A stretch of 14,119 bases of DNA from SZUA-22 sp039714835 (GCA_039714835.1 JBDLIN010000087.1:1-14119); one strand, 5' to 3'. Positions 1 through 6,801 are shown, counted from the stretch's first letter. Translations and numbers: made by a program. The notes: generated by a model from the sequence alone, not told the origin.

Positions 1-17
1 TACTAGTTTCTGGCTTG

Positions 18-85
18 CCTACCGTAGCTTTAGCGTAGGTAGGATGCTAGATCCTTGTAACCTGTTCACCTGCAACCTTTAACCT
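18..85. repeat. REP-like hairpin plus degenerate 7-bp tandem repeat
   Basis: CCTACC at 18-23 pairs with GGTAGG at 38-43, with a small inner GC/GC stem, giving an imperfect hairpin that is GC-richer than its surroundings. At 57-85 follow four degenerate units of 7-8 bp (gtaacct, gttcacct, gcaacct, ttaacct). The last unit contains the stop codon of the alkyltransferase-like gene at 79-81. I believe such elements recur in intergenic DNA of related genomes, but that is from memory and the window alone cannot show it. Confidence 0.5.
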
Positions 86-402
86 TCTTTTGGACTCCAA
101 AAATGTTTTGCCATATTTACACAATCATCTTCAAGAAACTCAACACCTTCAGCACGCAAAAGTTCTTCCATCAAGTTTGGATCACCAAAATGAATTTTTC
201 CGGTAAGTGCTCCGAATCTATTTACAACCCTATGACAAGGTAGCTCTGATGAGGCTCCATTTATTGCCCAGCCCACAGTTCTAGCTGCAGAACGTATACC
301 GCAAACTTCAGCAATTGCACCATACGTAGTAACTTTCCCATATGGTATTTCAGCAACAACCTTATACACTTTATCAAAAAAATCTTGGTTTTTCTTTTTC
401 AT
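79..402 (-). CDS. MGMT-family alkyltransferase-like DNA-binding protein with intact PCHR
   Basis: The 107-residue protein is the C-terminal DNA-binding domain of the O6-alkylguanine-DNA alkyltransferase family and lacks the N-terminal domain of full Ada/Ogt enzymes. Residues 25-47 form the helix-turn-helix, with the family's base-flipping Tyr27 and Arg41 at the expected places. The active-site motif is PCHR at 55-58, so the alkyl-accepting Cys56 is present. Classical alkyltransferase-like (Atl) proteins of the same size replace this Cys, usually with Trp, and only flag lesions for nucleotide excision repair. By sequence this protein could still transfer an alkyl group to itself, or it may act as an Atl with a retained Cys. 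The ATG at 402 lacks a clear Shine-Dalgarno sequence, and a REP-like hairpin lies just upstream. It appears monocistronic. The family is certain; catalytic activity is not. Confidence 0.9.
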   Translation of the reverse strand: MKKKNQDFFDKVYKVVAEIPYGKVTTYGAIAEVCGIRSAARTVGWAINGASSELPCHRVVNRFGALTGKIHFGDPNLMEELLRAEGVEFLEDDCVNMAKHFWSPKEG

Positions 403-418
403 ATCATATATTTATGTA

Positions 419-438
419 GAGCGAGCTTCAGCTCGCTC
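419..438. repeat. Short palindromic repeat (8-bp stem, TTCA loop)
   Basis: GAGCGAGC at 419-426 and GCTCGCTC at 431-438 form a perfect 8-bp stem with a 4-nt loop. The preceding bases TTATGTAGAGCGA recur at 520-532, so this is a repeated module. No T-tract follows on either strand, so it is not a typical terminator. Confidence 0.65.
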
Positions 439-453
439 AGTATTTCTCATTTC

Positions 454-504
454 CAAACCTCCGAGGTTTGAAAACTAATCTAAGCTAAAAACCTCGGAGG
501 TTTT
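454..504. repeat. Inverted pair of AAACCTC/GAGGTTT palindromes
   Basis: Two near-perfect palindromes, 454-470 and 488-504, each have an 8-bp stem around one central base. The second is the reverse complement of the first over 15 bases. They can therefore fold separately or pair with each other around a loop of about 17 nt. The same AAACCTC...GAGGTTT core recurs in the typA leader at 9145-9169. The arrangement resembles a bipartite REP (BIME-like) unit. Confidence 0.6.
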
Positions 505-526
505 AGTATCAATCTTCAGTTATGTA

Positions 527-586
527 GAGCGATTCGCTTGCTTGCCCACCAATAGCTGTAGTTTTGTACTAAGGTGGTAGTCGCTC
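527..586. repeat. Imperfect long inverted repeat
   Basis: GAGCGA at 527-532 pairs with TCGCTC at 581-586 and CCACC at 546-550 pairs with GGTGG at 573-577, giving an interrupted stem. It starts with a second copy of the TGTAGAGCGA sequence seen at 415-424. Together with the two preceding elements it makes 401-600 a cluster of palindromic repeats without a gene. The stretch 601-665 shows only a short partial duplication (GTCCAG twice, around 645-664). Confidence 0.4.
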
Positions 587-665
587 CGAAAAAAACGAAT
601 CAGGTGATTTGCTTCACATTTTATCTTTCAACCCTTTTAATAGAGTCCAGTATCTAGTGTCCAGA

Positions 666-1770
666 TTAATTTTGAGAAAACATCAATAAAAATGATTTAA
701 TAAATTCATTCAAGTTCCCATCCATTACAGCTTGAACATTAGATGTTTCTGTATTTGTACGATGATCTTTAACCATATTGTATGGATGGAATACGTATGA
801 ACGAATTTGACTTCCCCACTCAATTTTCATTTTACTTTTCTCAGTTTCATCTTTAGCAGCTTCAGCCTTTTCTAGCTCTGCTTGATACATCTTAGATTTA
901 AGCATTTTCATTGCATTAGTTTTATTCTGCCCTTGTGAGCGTTCACTTTGGCAGGCTGCAACAGTTTTGGTTGGAATATGAGTAATGCGCACAGCAGTTT
1001 CAACTTTGTTCACATTCTGTCCACCTTTCCCTCCAGCTCGGTATGTATCAATTCTAAGATCAGAAGGATTTATATCAATCTCAATTGAGTCATCAATTTC
1101 TGGGATAACAAAAACTGAAGCAAACGAAGTATGTCTTCTTTTGTTTGAATCAAAAGGAGATATCCTAACTAATCTATGTACACCATTCTCAGCTTTTAGA
1201 TAGCCATAAGAAAATTCACCACTGATTTCAATCGTTGCACTTTTTATTCCAGCGCCGTCACCGTCAAGTACATCCATAATTGTCATTTTGTATCCATTCT
1301 GTTCACCCCAGCGCAAATACATTCTCATAAGCATTTCTGCCCAATCTTGTGATTCAGTTCCTCCCGCTCCAGGGTGGATTGTAAGTATACAATTCTTATC
1401 ATCATCTCGACCGCTGAGCATACTTTTCAACTGAAGCTTATCAATTGATTTTTCGATGACCTCTAATTCTTTTTCTATATCACCGCTAATGGATTCATCT
1501 TTTTCCATTTCAGCTAGCTCAATCAATTCAGCAAGATTATCTACTCTTTCTTTTTCTACTTTCCAGGAATCAACCCAAGTTTCGAGAGACTTGATCTGCT
1601 GCAATATTTTTTGGGCATTTTGCTGATCATCCCAAAATCCATCCTGAGTTGACTTAGCCTTCAGTTCCTCAATTTTTATTCCTTTTTTATCTACTTCAAA
1701 GATAACCTCGTAATTTCTCTAATAATTCGTTGAAATTATTAAGTTTCTTTACTTGTTCATCGTACATCAT
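666..1770 (-). CDS. prfB: Peptide chain release factor 2, expressed through a +1 programmed frameshift
   Basis: RF2 reads UGA and UAA stop codons and triggers peptide release on the ribosome. The gene is split between two frames: 24 codons from ATG 1770 (or ATG 1767) to an in-frame TGA at 1698-1696, then, after a +1 shift past T1698, 343 codons from 1697 to the TAA at 668-666. The product is 366-367 residues, the normal length. The family landmarks fall at the positions known for E. coli RF2: stop-codon motif SPF at about 204-206, and GGQ, which catalyses hydrolysis, at about 249-251 within a GGKGGQNVNK loop. GGAG at 1778-1775 lies 4 nt from the first ATG and 7 nt from the second, so the second may be the true start. 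Reading only the downstream frame from TTG 1604 would lose about 55 residues. miaA lies 89 bp upstream on the same strand. Confidence 0.95.
1696..1709 (-). promoter_or_regulatory. prfB +1 programmed frameshift site
   Basis: On the minus strand the site reads GAGGT-TAT-CTT-TGA. GAGGT is an internal Shine-Dalgarno-like element complementary to the 16S rRNA 3' end, placed 3 nt before the CTT slip codon, the same layout as the E. coli site. When RF2 is scarce the ribosome pauses at TGA (1698-1696) and tRNA-Leu slips from CUU to UUU, continuing in the frame that starts with GAA at 1697. This is established autoregulation for prfB. The sequence here shows all its elements, with a weaker internal Shine-Dalgarno than in E. 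coli. Confidence 0.95.
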
Positions 1771-1819
1771 TTTTCTCCATTAAATCAAATTTATATTTCT
1801 AATATTTATCTGTGAAATT

Positions 1820-1846
1820 CTGCGCTATCCGCGTCATCAGCGTTCT
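1820..1846. repeat. Degenerate 9-bp tandem repeat in the prfB-miaA gap
   Basis: Three adjacent 9-mers (ctgcgctat, ccgcgtcat, cagcgttct) share GCG in register every 9 bases. The stretch is clearly GC-richer than the flanking AT-rich DNA and does not look like a promoter or terminator. I recall similar text as a dispersed intergenic repeat in related genomes, but cannot check that here. Confidence 0.4.
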
Positions 1847-1859
1847 ATTTTTTACAAAT

Positions 1860-2780
1860 TTACTCAATATCTTTGATAATTGAATTTGCAATTTTATCCA
1901 GGTCTTCTTCTCTATTTATTTTGAACCACTTTATTCTTTCATCTTTTCTAAACCAAGTCATCTGTCTCTTTGCATAACGTCTTGTGTTACGTTTAATCAA
2001 TTCAATTGCTCTATCAATATCATATTCATCACTCAAATATGCTATAATCTCTTTATAGCCAACAGTATTAAGTGAATTTAATTCGGGGGAATACCCTTTT
2101 GCTAAGATTGACTTTACTTCATCAACTAAGCCATCCGAAATCATTTTATCAACTCGATTATTAATATTTTGATAAAGCAGCTCTCTTTCCCATTGTAAGC
2201 CATACTGGACAAATTGAATATCTGTTTCTCTTTTATGTTTCTGATGAAACTTCCAAATTGGTTCTCCGGTTAAATGAAATACTTCTAGTGCACGGATCAC
2301 TCTTTTCCAATTTTGCGGAAGCATAGTATCTGCGCCCACTTTATCAACATCAACTAATTTCTGGTAGAGATATTCATTCCCAAATTCATTTTTTTCTTCA
2401 AGAAGTTTTTCTCGAAATTCTTCATCCGTATCAACTTCACTAAAAATTCCATCTACTAAAGCTTTGATATATAATCCCGATCCTCCAACAACAATCGGCA
2501 TTTGATCATGCAAGAAATATTCTTCAATAATTTTAAATGATTGGTCTTCAAATTTACTTACATTGAATGATGTATCAGGTAGAAGATCATTGATGAAATA
2601 ATGCTTAATTTTCTTCTGTTCTTCATCGGTTGGTTTAGCAGTTCCGATATCCATATATTTATAAATTTGCCGACTATCAGCAGAAATGATTTTACTCTTA
2701 AGTTTTGTAGCCAGGTTTAGAGAGAGATAAGTTTTCCCTGAACATGTTGGCCCAACGATAACAACTACTCTTCTTTCCAA
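1860..2780 (-). CDS. miaA: tRNA dimethylallyltransferase
   Basis: MiaA transfers a dimethylallyl group to N6 of A37 in tRNAs that read codons starting with U, stabilising codon pairing and reading frame. The 306 residues match the family length. The P-loop GPTCSGKT is at 10-17, the substrate-binding SADSRQIYKYMDIGTAKP block at 33-50, and a GGSGLYIKAL motif near 98-107. The only workable start is TTG at 2780, since no ATG precedes the P-loop. It sits directly behind a purine-rich stretch (GGAAAAGAGGG) inside the end of pcm, overlapping that gene by 16 bp, so translation is probably coupled. prfB follows 89 bp downstream. tRNA-Cys, itself a UGC/UGU reader and likely MiaA substrate, is encoded at the end of the window, though not linked in any operon. 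Confidence 0.95.
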   Translation of the reverse strand: MERRVVVIVGPTCSGKTYLSLNLATKLKSKIISADSRQIYKYMDIGTAKPTDEEQKKIKHYFINDLLPDTSFNVSKFEDQSFKIIEEYFLHDQMPIVVGGSGLYIKALVDGIFSEVDTDEEFREKLLEEKNEFGNEYLYQKLVDVDKVGADTMLPQNWKRVIRALEVFHLTGEPIWKFHQKHKRETDIQFVQYGLQWERELLYQNINNRVDKMISDGLVDEVKSILAKGYSPELNSLNTVGYKEIIAYLSDEYDIDRAIELIKRNTRRYAKRQMTWFRKDERIKWFKINREEDLDKIANSIIKDIE

Positions 2781-3403
2781 CCCTCTTTTCCAATTAGTGG
2801 AACGAAAGTGAAGTTCGGCATATCTTCGGTTTCAAAATCATCCTCAGCTACTTTTGTGATAATTTTCATGGTTTGAATTCTTCTACTCCCAATTGGAATT
2901 ACCATTTTCCCCCCAACAGCCAATTGTTTAAGAAGTCTTTCAGGAACTGAAGGACCACCTGCAGTTACTATAATTCCATTATAAGGAGAATATTCTTCCC
3001 ATCCAATTGTACCATCACCAAAACGAAGTGCTGCCCTTAGACCTAGTTCATCAAAAAGTTTTTGTGTCCTGACATAAATATCATGATTTCTTTCAATTGA
3101 AAAGACCTTAATCCCCATCTGTAAAAGTATTGCAGCTTGAAAACCTGATCCGGTACCTATTTCCAATACTTTATCCCCTTTTTTAGCCTCTAATGCTTGA
3201 GTCATAAATGCAACAGTATAAGGCTGAGAAATTGTCTGCTCATAGCCAATTGGAAGAGCAACGTCTCTGTAAGAATGGGGTTTAATTACATCAGGGACAA
3301 ACAAATGCCTTTCAACTTTTAAAAAAGCATCCAGAACTCGTTCATCTGAAATTTTCTTTTTCCTAAGTACTTCTACTAATTCTTTTCTTTCTTGGTCAAA
3401 CAT
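2765..3403 (-). CDS. pcm: Protein-L-isoaspartate O-methyltransferase
   Basis: This enzyme methylates isoaspartyl residues, formed by spontaneous damage to Asn and Asp, with S-adenosylmethionine and starts their conversion back to aspartate. The 212 residues match the bacterial family. The substrate loop ALPIGYEQTISQPYTVAFM covers about 49-67, the SAM-binding motif LEIGTGSGFQ is at 80-89, and the later GGPSVPERLLKQL and GGKMVIPIG strands are intact. The start at 3403 begins MFDQERKEL. No good Shine-Dalgarno sequence is visible upstream. The 3' end overlaps miaA by 16 bp. The 171 bp between this gene and the DUF1858 gene show no terminator, so read-through from the upstream pair is possible but unsupported. 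Confidence 0.95.
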   Translation of the reverse strand: MFDQERKELVEVLRKKKISDERVLDAFLKVERHLFVPDVIKPHSYRDVALPIGYEQTISQPYTVAFMTQALEAKKGDKVLEIGTGSGFQAAILLQMGIKVFSIERNHDIYVRTQKLFDELGLRAALRFGDGTIGWEEYSPYNGIIVTAGGPSVPERLLKQLAVGGKMVIPIGSRRIQTMKIITKVAEDDFETEDMPNFTFVPLIGKEGWKEE

Positions 3404-3574
3404 ATAAGTAGTGTAAAATTTGAGAAGTAAAGATATAATTTATTTTTGACTTATGAGGTAAATTATTATTGCAGTTTTTCGCCAGAAAAAATAATAGATG
3501 CTCACCTTCCATTCCACCCATAGTCTTGAAGATTACAAGTAAAAAAGACGAAGATTATGATTAAAAGAATAAAG

Positions 3575-4111
3575 TTATGAACTTCTTTTTATATAAGTTT
3601 CAAATAACTGTTCACCAACATTTTCAGTGTATGTTTCGTAACCTTTTTCTTCAATCATTTGGATAAGTGGTGCTGGAATAAAGGGGGTTGTTAATAAATA
3701 CAATTCATCTCCATTAATATCGTGAATCTCTTTTATAACTTTTCCAACGGGATGAATTCCATTTTCTAGATCTATTGCAGCATCATATTCAAATTTCACC
3801 TTCTCTTTCTTTACCCATTCAGGTTTCTGTTTTGAACCACTCTTTTCTGTTAACAAGTCAACACTCTTTTGTCCAACAGCAGTTCGGAGTTGATTTATTA
3901 AATCACTAATAGGAACATTTCCAATTGTTGCAGCTTGTTTAAGTGTTGCCACTTTAGCAACTGTTTTCCTAAGAATTGGATTTTTTAATTTTTTAAAAAC
4001 TGGTGCAATCTCAATAAGTTTATCCTCTAACTCCGGATAGTTTTCCAGCATATCGCCAACCATTGTTTGAGGTGTGATTTCTGTTTTTATTATATCTTTT
4101 ACATCTGACAT
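3575..4111 (-). CDS. DUF1858-DUF2249 domain protein
   Basis: The 178-residue soluble protein has two small domains. Residues about 11-75 look like DUF1858, the helical domain also found at the N-terminus of ScdA/Ric-type di-iron repair proteins (VGDMLENYPELEDKLIEIAPVF, then a helical VAKVATLKQAATIGNVPISDLI stretch). Residues about 108-175 look like DUF2249, a compact fold related to TusA/SirA-like proteins (AIDLENGIHPVGKVIKEI...LTTPFIPAPLIQMIEEKGYE). No catalytic Cys is present; the protein has no cysteine at all, so a sulfur-carrier role like TusA is unlikely. The ATG at 4111 has GAGG at suitable distance inside the end of the upstream gene, from which it is separated by 2 bp. It is therefore co-translated with the DUF438-hemerythrin protein. 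Domain names are from recognition; the cellular role is inferred only from the partner. Confidence 0.8.
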   Translation of the reverse strand: MSDVKDIIKTEITPQTMVGDMLENYPELEDKLIEIAPVFKKLKNPILRKTVAKVATLKQAATIGNVPISDLINQLRTAVGQKSVDLLTEKSGSKQKPEWVKKEKVKFEYDAAIDLENGIHPVGKVIKEIHDINGDELYLLTTPFIPAPLIQMIEEKGYETYTENVGEQLFETYIKRSS

Positions 4112-4113
4112 TA

Positions 4114-5346
4114 TTAATCCTCATAATTTAAAATTCTTCTTTCACCTTCTAATTTGCGATATTCATTTACATCATGACTCATCTCTACAGTTCCAAGATA
4201 CTCTCCGTTTTTATCTTTTACAGCAAAGTAAGCAATGTGAACAAACTTATCCCCCATTGGAATCCAAAATTTTGCTTTATCTTGAGTGCCTGCTTTGAAA
4301 TCCTCTAAAATTTGATCAACTATATGTACACTTGAAGGTGGATGACAATGTTGCACTAATCTTCCAATAATTGCTTTACTACGTGGAAATACTCTATCGC
4401 GACCTTCAGAAAAATATTTTACTTTATCATTTTTATCAACGAATGTGAAATCAACTGGAAGTGAATTTAAAAATCCCTCCAACTCTTCTGGAGTAAATGA
4501 TCCAGTAGATAATTTCACTTTATCACTTGTTTTTGTCTTTTCAATTTCTTCTACAGATAGTTCAGGTTTCCACTCTGTTTCTGGAATATATAAACAAAAA
4601 CCAATCTCTTCACTCTGCTGCTGAATTTCGTACCAGTCAATATCTGTTAAAGTATCCATTGACATTGGGAATAAGATCTCTTCCTCTTTGTAAATCATAT
4701 CAGTAATTGATTTCAACGTTGGAATAAAAATTAATTCAAAAAATCCTTCCAACTCTTCATTTGTTGCATTATTGTTTTCAGTTAATAGTTGAATTGATGA
4801 TTTCATAAATGCACGAGTTTCATCGTGTTTACCCCACATAACCATTGGCGGACCGGTAATTTCATATTTTTCTAGGAATGGGAAAAGTAAATTTTCAAGT
4901 TTCAAGTAGTGTTTCTCAATATCCATCAACTCATTAAAAAGTGTATGAATACCAATAATTGTTTTATTATCACTGGCGTCCTTTTCTCCTTTTTCAACTG
5001 TGTATTGAAAATGTTTAATTTTATCAATTTGCTTTTGAAGAGCTTCATTTTCTTTTATTAAAACATGAAGTGGATGCCCTTCTGGAATCTTTTTTGCCAT
5101 TGATGTATCAATAGAACTGCCAAGTGCATCAGTATGAAGATCACAGAGTTTTAATACTTCCTCACGGTCAAGCCCTTCCTCAATTAACTCCTCTTCTGCC
5201 TGAACAACTTCACTATAAGGAACGCTTCCCATCAATTTTACTAGCTTTTCTTGTGTTTCATCAGCAGTATTTCCATCGTGCAGACCAAGAATAAGCTCCT
5301 TTAGTTTATTAACTCTTTGTCTACTATTATTTATAAACTCACTCAT
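4114..5346 (-). CDS. DUF438-hemerythrin-PAS protein
   Basis: The 410-residue cytosolic protein has three parts. Residues about 8-75 are DUF438. About 88-225 are a hemerythrin-type four-helix bundle with candidate di-iron ligands His91/His94, His136, Glu141, His164 in KHDE and Glu211-213 before LFP. About 285-400 are a PAS domain with the family motif VQHCHPPSSVH near 321-331. Hemerythrin domains bind oxygen or nitric oxide at a non-haem di-iron centre and PAS domains sense ligands or redox state, so a sensor of O2, NO or iron status is plausible, but there is no output domain such as a kinase or GGDEF. It is the first gene of a two-gene unit with the DUF1858-DUF2249 protein. The ATG at 5346 follows AAAGGG at moderate spacing. 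Upstream DNA to 5500 is very AT-rich, with no convincing promoter. Confidence 0.85.
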   Translation of the reverse strand: MSEFINNSRQRVNKLKELILGLHDGNTADETQEKLVKLMGSVPYSEVVQAEEELIEEGLDREEVLKLCDLHTDALGSSIDTSMAKKIPEGHPLHVLIKENEALQKQIDKIKHFQYTVEKGEKDASDNKTIIGIHTLFNELMDIEKHYLKLENLLFPFLEKYEITGPPMVMWGKHDETRAFMKSSIQLLTENNNATNEELEGFFELIFIPTLKSITDMIYKEEEILFPMSMDTLTDIDWYEIQQQSEEIGFCLYIPETEWKPELSVEEIEKTKTSDKVKLSTGSFTPEELEGFLNSLPVDFTFVDKNDKVKYFSEGRDRVFPRSKAIIGRLVQHCHPPSSVHIVDQILEDFKAGTQDKAKFWIPMGDKFVHIAYFAVKDKNGEYLGTVEMSHDVNEYRKLEGERRILNYED

Positions 5347-5500
5347 TTTATTTCCCTTTAAAACAATTCTTAAACAGATTATTTTTTCTGATTTAAAATT
5401 ACACCTTATTTAGATTAAATACAAATAAGAATACCAATATTTATTAAAAATTTGATAAGAAGCAAAACATGTAAAAGGAAATTGTAACGACCACGAAGTA

Positions 5501-5532
5501 AAAAAAAGAAACCCACCTTGTAAGGCGGGTTT
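5501..5532 (-). terminator. Intrinsic terminator of the HEAT-repeat gene
   Basis: Read on the minus strand, ACCCGCCTT (5530-5522) pairs with AAGGTGGGT (5519-5511) with one G-U pair and a 2-nt centre. The stem is extended by A-T pairs and followed by TTTC then a run of Ts to 5501. It lies 47 bp after the stop codon at 5580 and insulates the downstream DUF438 unit. Confidence 0.85.
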
Positions 5533-5579
5533 ACACCAATTAATTCACCTCATTAATACTGGGATGAATAAACTTTTTA

Positions 5580-6032
5580 TTAAGGCTCCATTAAATATGC
5601 TATTAGTTTAACCTGATCATCCTTATCACCGCAATATTTCTGATATAAATGACAATTATAAAGATGTTCACAAAGATCGCGCACATTTTCGCTTTCATTA
5701 AATCTACGGCTTTGTTTTACCATAAATATGCTGCGATCTGTTCCGATCTTTAGCAGCGATAATGCAGCAACTAATCTAAGTTTTTCATTATCACTCTCAC
5801 GAAGTATTTTTGTTAATAAATTAACAGATTTTTCAGATTTGATCTCTCCTAACATATAAGCAGAACTAACTTTTAATCCAAAATTTTCTGAATTTACTCC
5901 TTGAATAAGAGTTTGTTCAATCTGCTCATAGGAAACGCTTTTATTATTTATGGTTTGATCACCGGCAAAAAGTACTGCAGAAAAGAATAAGAAGAAAACT
6001 ACAAGAACTACAACTCTATTTAATTTTTTCAT
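5580..6032 (-). CDS. Exported small HEAT-repeat protein
   Basis: This 150-residue protein has a typical Sec signal peptide: MKKLNR, a hydrophobic core to about residue 20, and a likely cut after VLFAG near 23-24. There is no lipobox Cys, so a soluble periplasmic location is likely. Residues about 38-125 form two to three HEAT-like helical repeats (NFGLKVSSAYMLGEIKSEKSVNLLTKIL and NEKLRLVAALSLLKIGT), a protein-binding fold. Two to three Cys near 119-134 could form a disulfide. ATG 6032 has a strong GGGGGG Shine-Dalgarno sequence 7-8 nt upstream. Its own terminator lies downstream, and the gap to the next upstream gene is 170 bp, so it is probably monocistronic. No specific function can be assigned. 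Confidence 0.75.
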   Translation of the reverse strand: MKKLNRVVVLVVFFLFFSAVLFAGDQTINNKSVSYEQIEQTLIQGVNSENFGLKVSSAYMLGEIKSEKSVNLLTKILRESDNEKLRLVAALSLLKIGTDRSIFMVKQSRRFNESENVRDLCEHLYNCHLYQKYCGDKDDQVKLIAYLMEP

Positions 6033-6202
6033 TTTGTTCCCCCCGGATAAAATGTTTTATTTATTAAACTCAATACAATAGACGATGAGCTAAATAGAAA
6101 GTTCCGTAATATCTATATGGGAATGAAGAAAAGTAAATTATATGTATAATTATTCATCGACTTAGAATATTGTAGTGATTAATAGAAATGTTAATAATTA
6201 AA

Positions 6203-6586
6203 TTATTCTTCTTTTGGTTTGCGCTTATAATAATTTTGTGTTTCAATTACTTCGATTATGTTTCTGTGCTCTAATAAGAAAGGTAATTTTTGTTGAAATG
6301 CAAATCCTACTACTGTTACTTTATACTCCTCTTTTGTTCTTAATTTAGAAATTATTTCGCTTGTATTACTTTTATTGTGCCAGTAATTATCTTTGTTTAT
6401 TAGGATTTCATTTTGGGTGTGGATTAAATAGTACAGTTCACCATCCTCAGTTTTCATTTCCTCAATTTTTCTTACTTCAATCACAATTGTATCTTCAGTG
6501 AGAAATCTTTCAAATAACAATGCACTAAAATATATGATAAGTGCAACGATGAAAAGACCGGTTAATATTCTAAAAAAATTATTCAT
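6203..6586 (-). CDS. Small membrane-anchored protein of unknown function
   Basis: This 127-residue protein has one N-terminal membrane segment (about residues 6-27) and then a soluble domain of about 95 residues with a charged tail. The domain pattern (a strand TIVIEVRKIEEMK, then YYLIHTQNEILINKDNYWHNKSNTSEIISKL, then YKVTVVGF...PFLLEHRNIIEV) resembles a group of small single-pass proteins seen in phages and diverse bacteria. I recall that group only as uncharacterised, so this is a weak assignment. The N-in, C-out orientation is guessed. The ATG at 6586 is the first in frame, and the upstream bases are AT-rich without a clear Shine-Dalgarno sequence. No neighbour suggests a role. Confidence 0.65.
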   Translation of the reverse strand: MNNFFRILTGLFIVALIIYFSALLFERFLTEDTIVIEVRKIEEMKTEDGELYYLIHTQNEILINKDNYWHNKSNTSEIISKLRTKEEYKVTVVGFAFQQKLPFLLEHRNIIEVIETQNYYKRKPKEE

Positions 6587-6650
6587 TAATTATATATCGA
6601 TATTCTATTAAATAGAAAATTAAAGTATAATTTTTTCATATGCAAGGTCG

Positions 6651-6681
6651 TTTTTCATATTGAAATTATTTCGTAAATTTG
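6651..6681 (+). promoter_or_regulatory. Candidate Bacteroidota-type promoter
   Basis: TAAATTTG at 6674-6681 matches the TAnnTTTG -7 element exactly. TTTT at 6651-6654, 19 nt upstream, is a 3/4 match to the TTTG -33 element. Transcription would start near 6686 and run into the candidate small RNA. The match is by eye in AT-rich DNA, and such a -7 match alone is expected by chance every 1-2 kb. Confidence 0.4.
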
Positions 6682-6685
6682 GGGT

Positions 6686-6795
6686 GTCAGTTTTGACTGG
6701 TTAATACCTTAAATGGGAATTCAGTTTATATGACTGACCAACAAGATGAGATAGTCTTGTAAATACCCCTCAGATCTGAGGGGTATTTTATTAAG
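6686..6795 (+). ncRNA. Candidate small RNA
   Basis: A gene-free stretch of about 110 nt on the plus strand contains successive stem-loops: CAGT/ACTG at 6688-6699, TCAGT/ACTGA at 6721-6737, ACAAGA/TCTTGT at 6741-6760, and a perfect palindromic terminator-like stem at 6761-6788 followed by a U-rich tail. GTCAGT near 6686-6691 can also pair with ACTGAC at 6733-6738, suggesting alternative folds. A TAnnTTTG-type promoter lies just upstream. It matches no RNA family I recognise. The alternative is that these are 3'-UTR structures of the minus-strand gene ending at 6802. Confidence 0.4.
6761..6788. terminator. 28-bp perfect palindrome, probably a bidirectional terminator
   Basis: AAATACCCCTCAGA is followed immediately by its exact reverse complement, giving a 12-bp stem with a GATC loop. 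It ends 13 bp from the stop of the minus-strand gene at 6802. The plus-strand tail (TATTTTATT) is more U-rich than the minus-strand tail. Confidence 0.7.
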
Positions 6796-6801
6796 TATTA
6801 G

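Noticed and set aside
589..609. Terminator for prfB on the minus strand (AATC/GATT with seven Ts)
   Set aside because: The stem is only 4 bp of mostly A-T pairs, too weak to call.
666..1604. RF2 read as a 312-residue protein starting at TTG 1604
   Set aside because: The frame is open upstream to a classical frameshift site, and the joined product has the correct family length and motif positions.
1786..1793. TAAATTTG as the prfB promoter
   Set aside because: It would leave a leader of about 10 nt with the Shine-Dalgarno sequence at its very end, and no -33 element fits, so it is probably a chance match in AT-rich DNA.
3396..3521. A 41-codon minus-strand ORF starting MGGMEGEHLL whose TGA overlaps the pcm start
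   Set aside because: There is no Shine-Dalgarno sequence, its composition is untypical for a protein (an Asn run, mixed hydrophobic tail) and no family is recognised. The overlap with pcm is suggestive but not enough.
5408..5420. ATTTA-N3-TAAAT inverted repeat upstream of the DUF438 gene as a regulator site
   Set aside because: All-AT half-sites of 5 bp are common by chance in this composition, and it matches no FNR, NsrR or NorR site I know.
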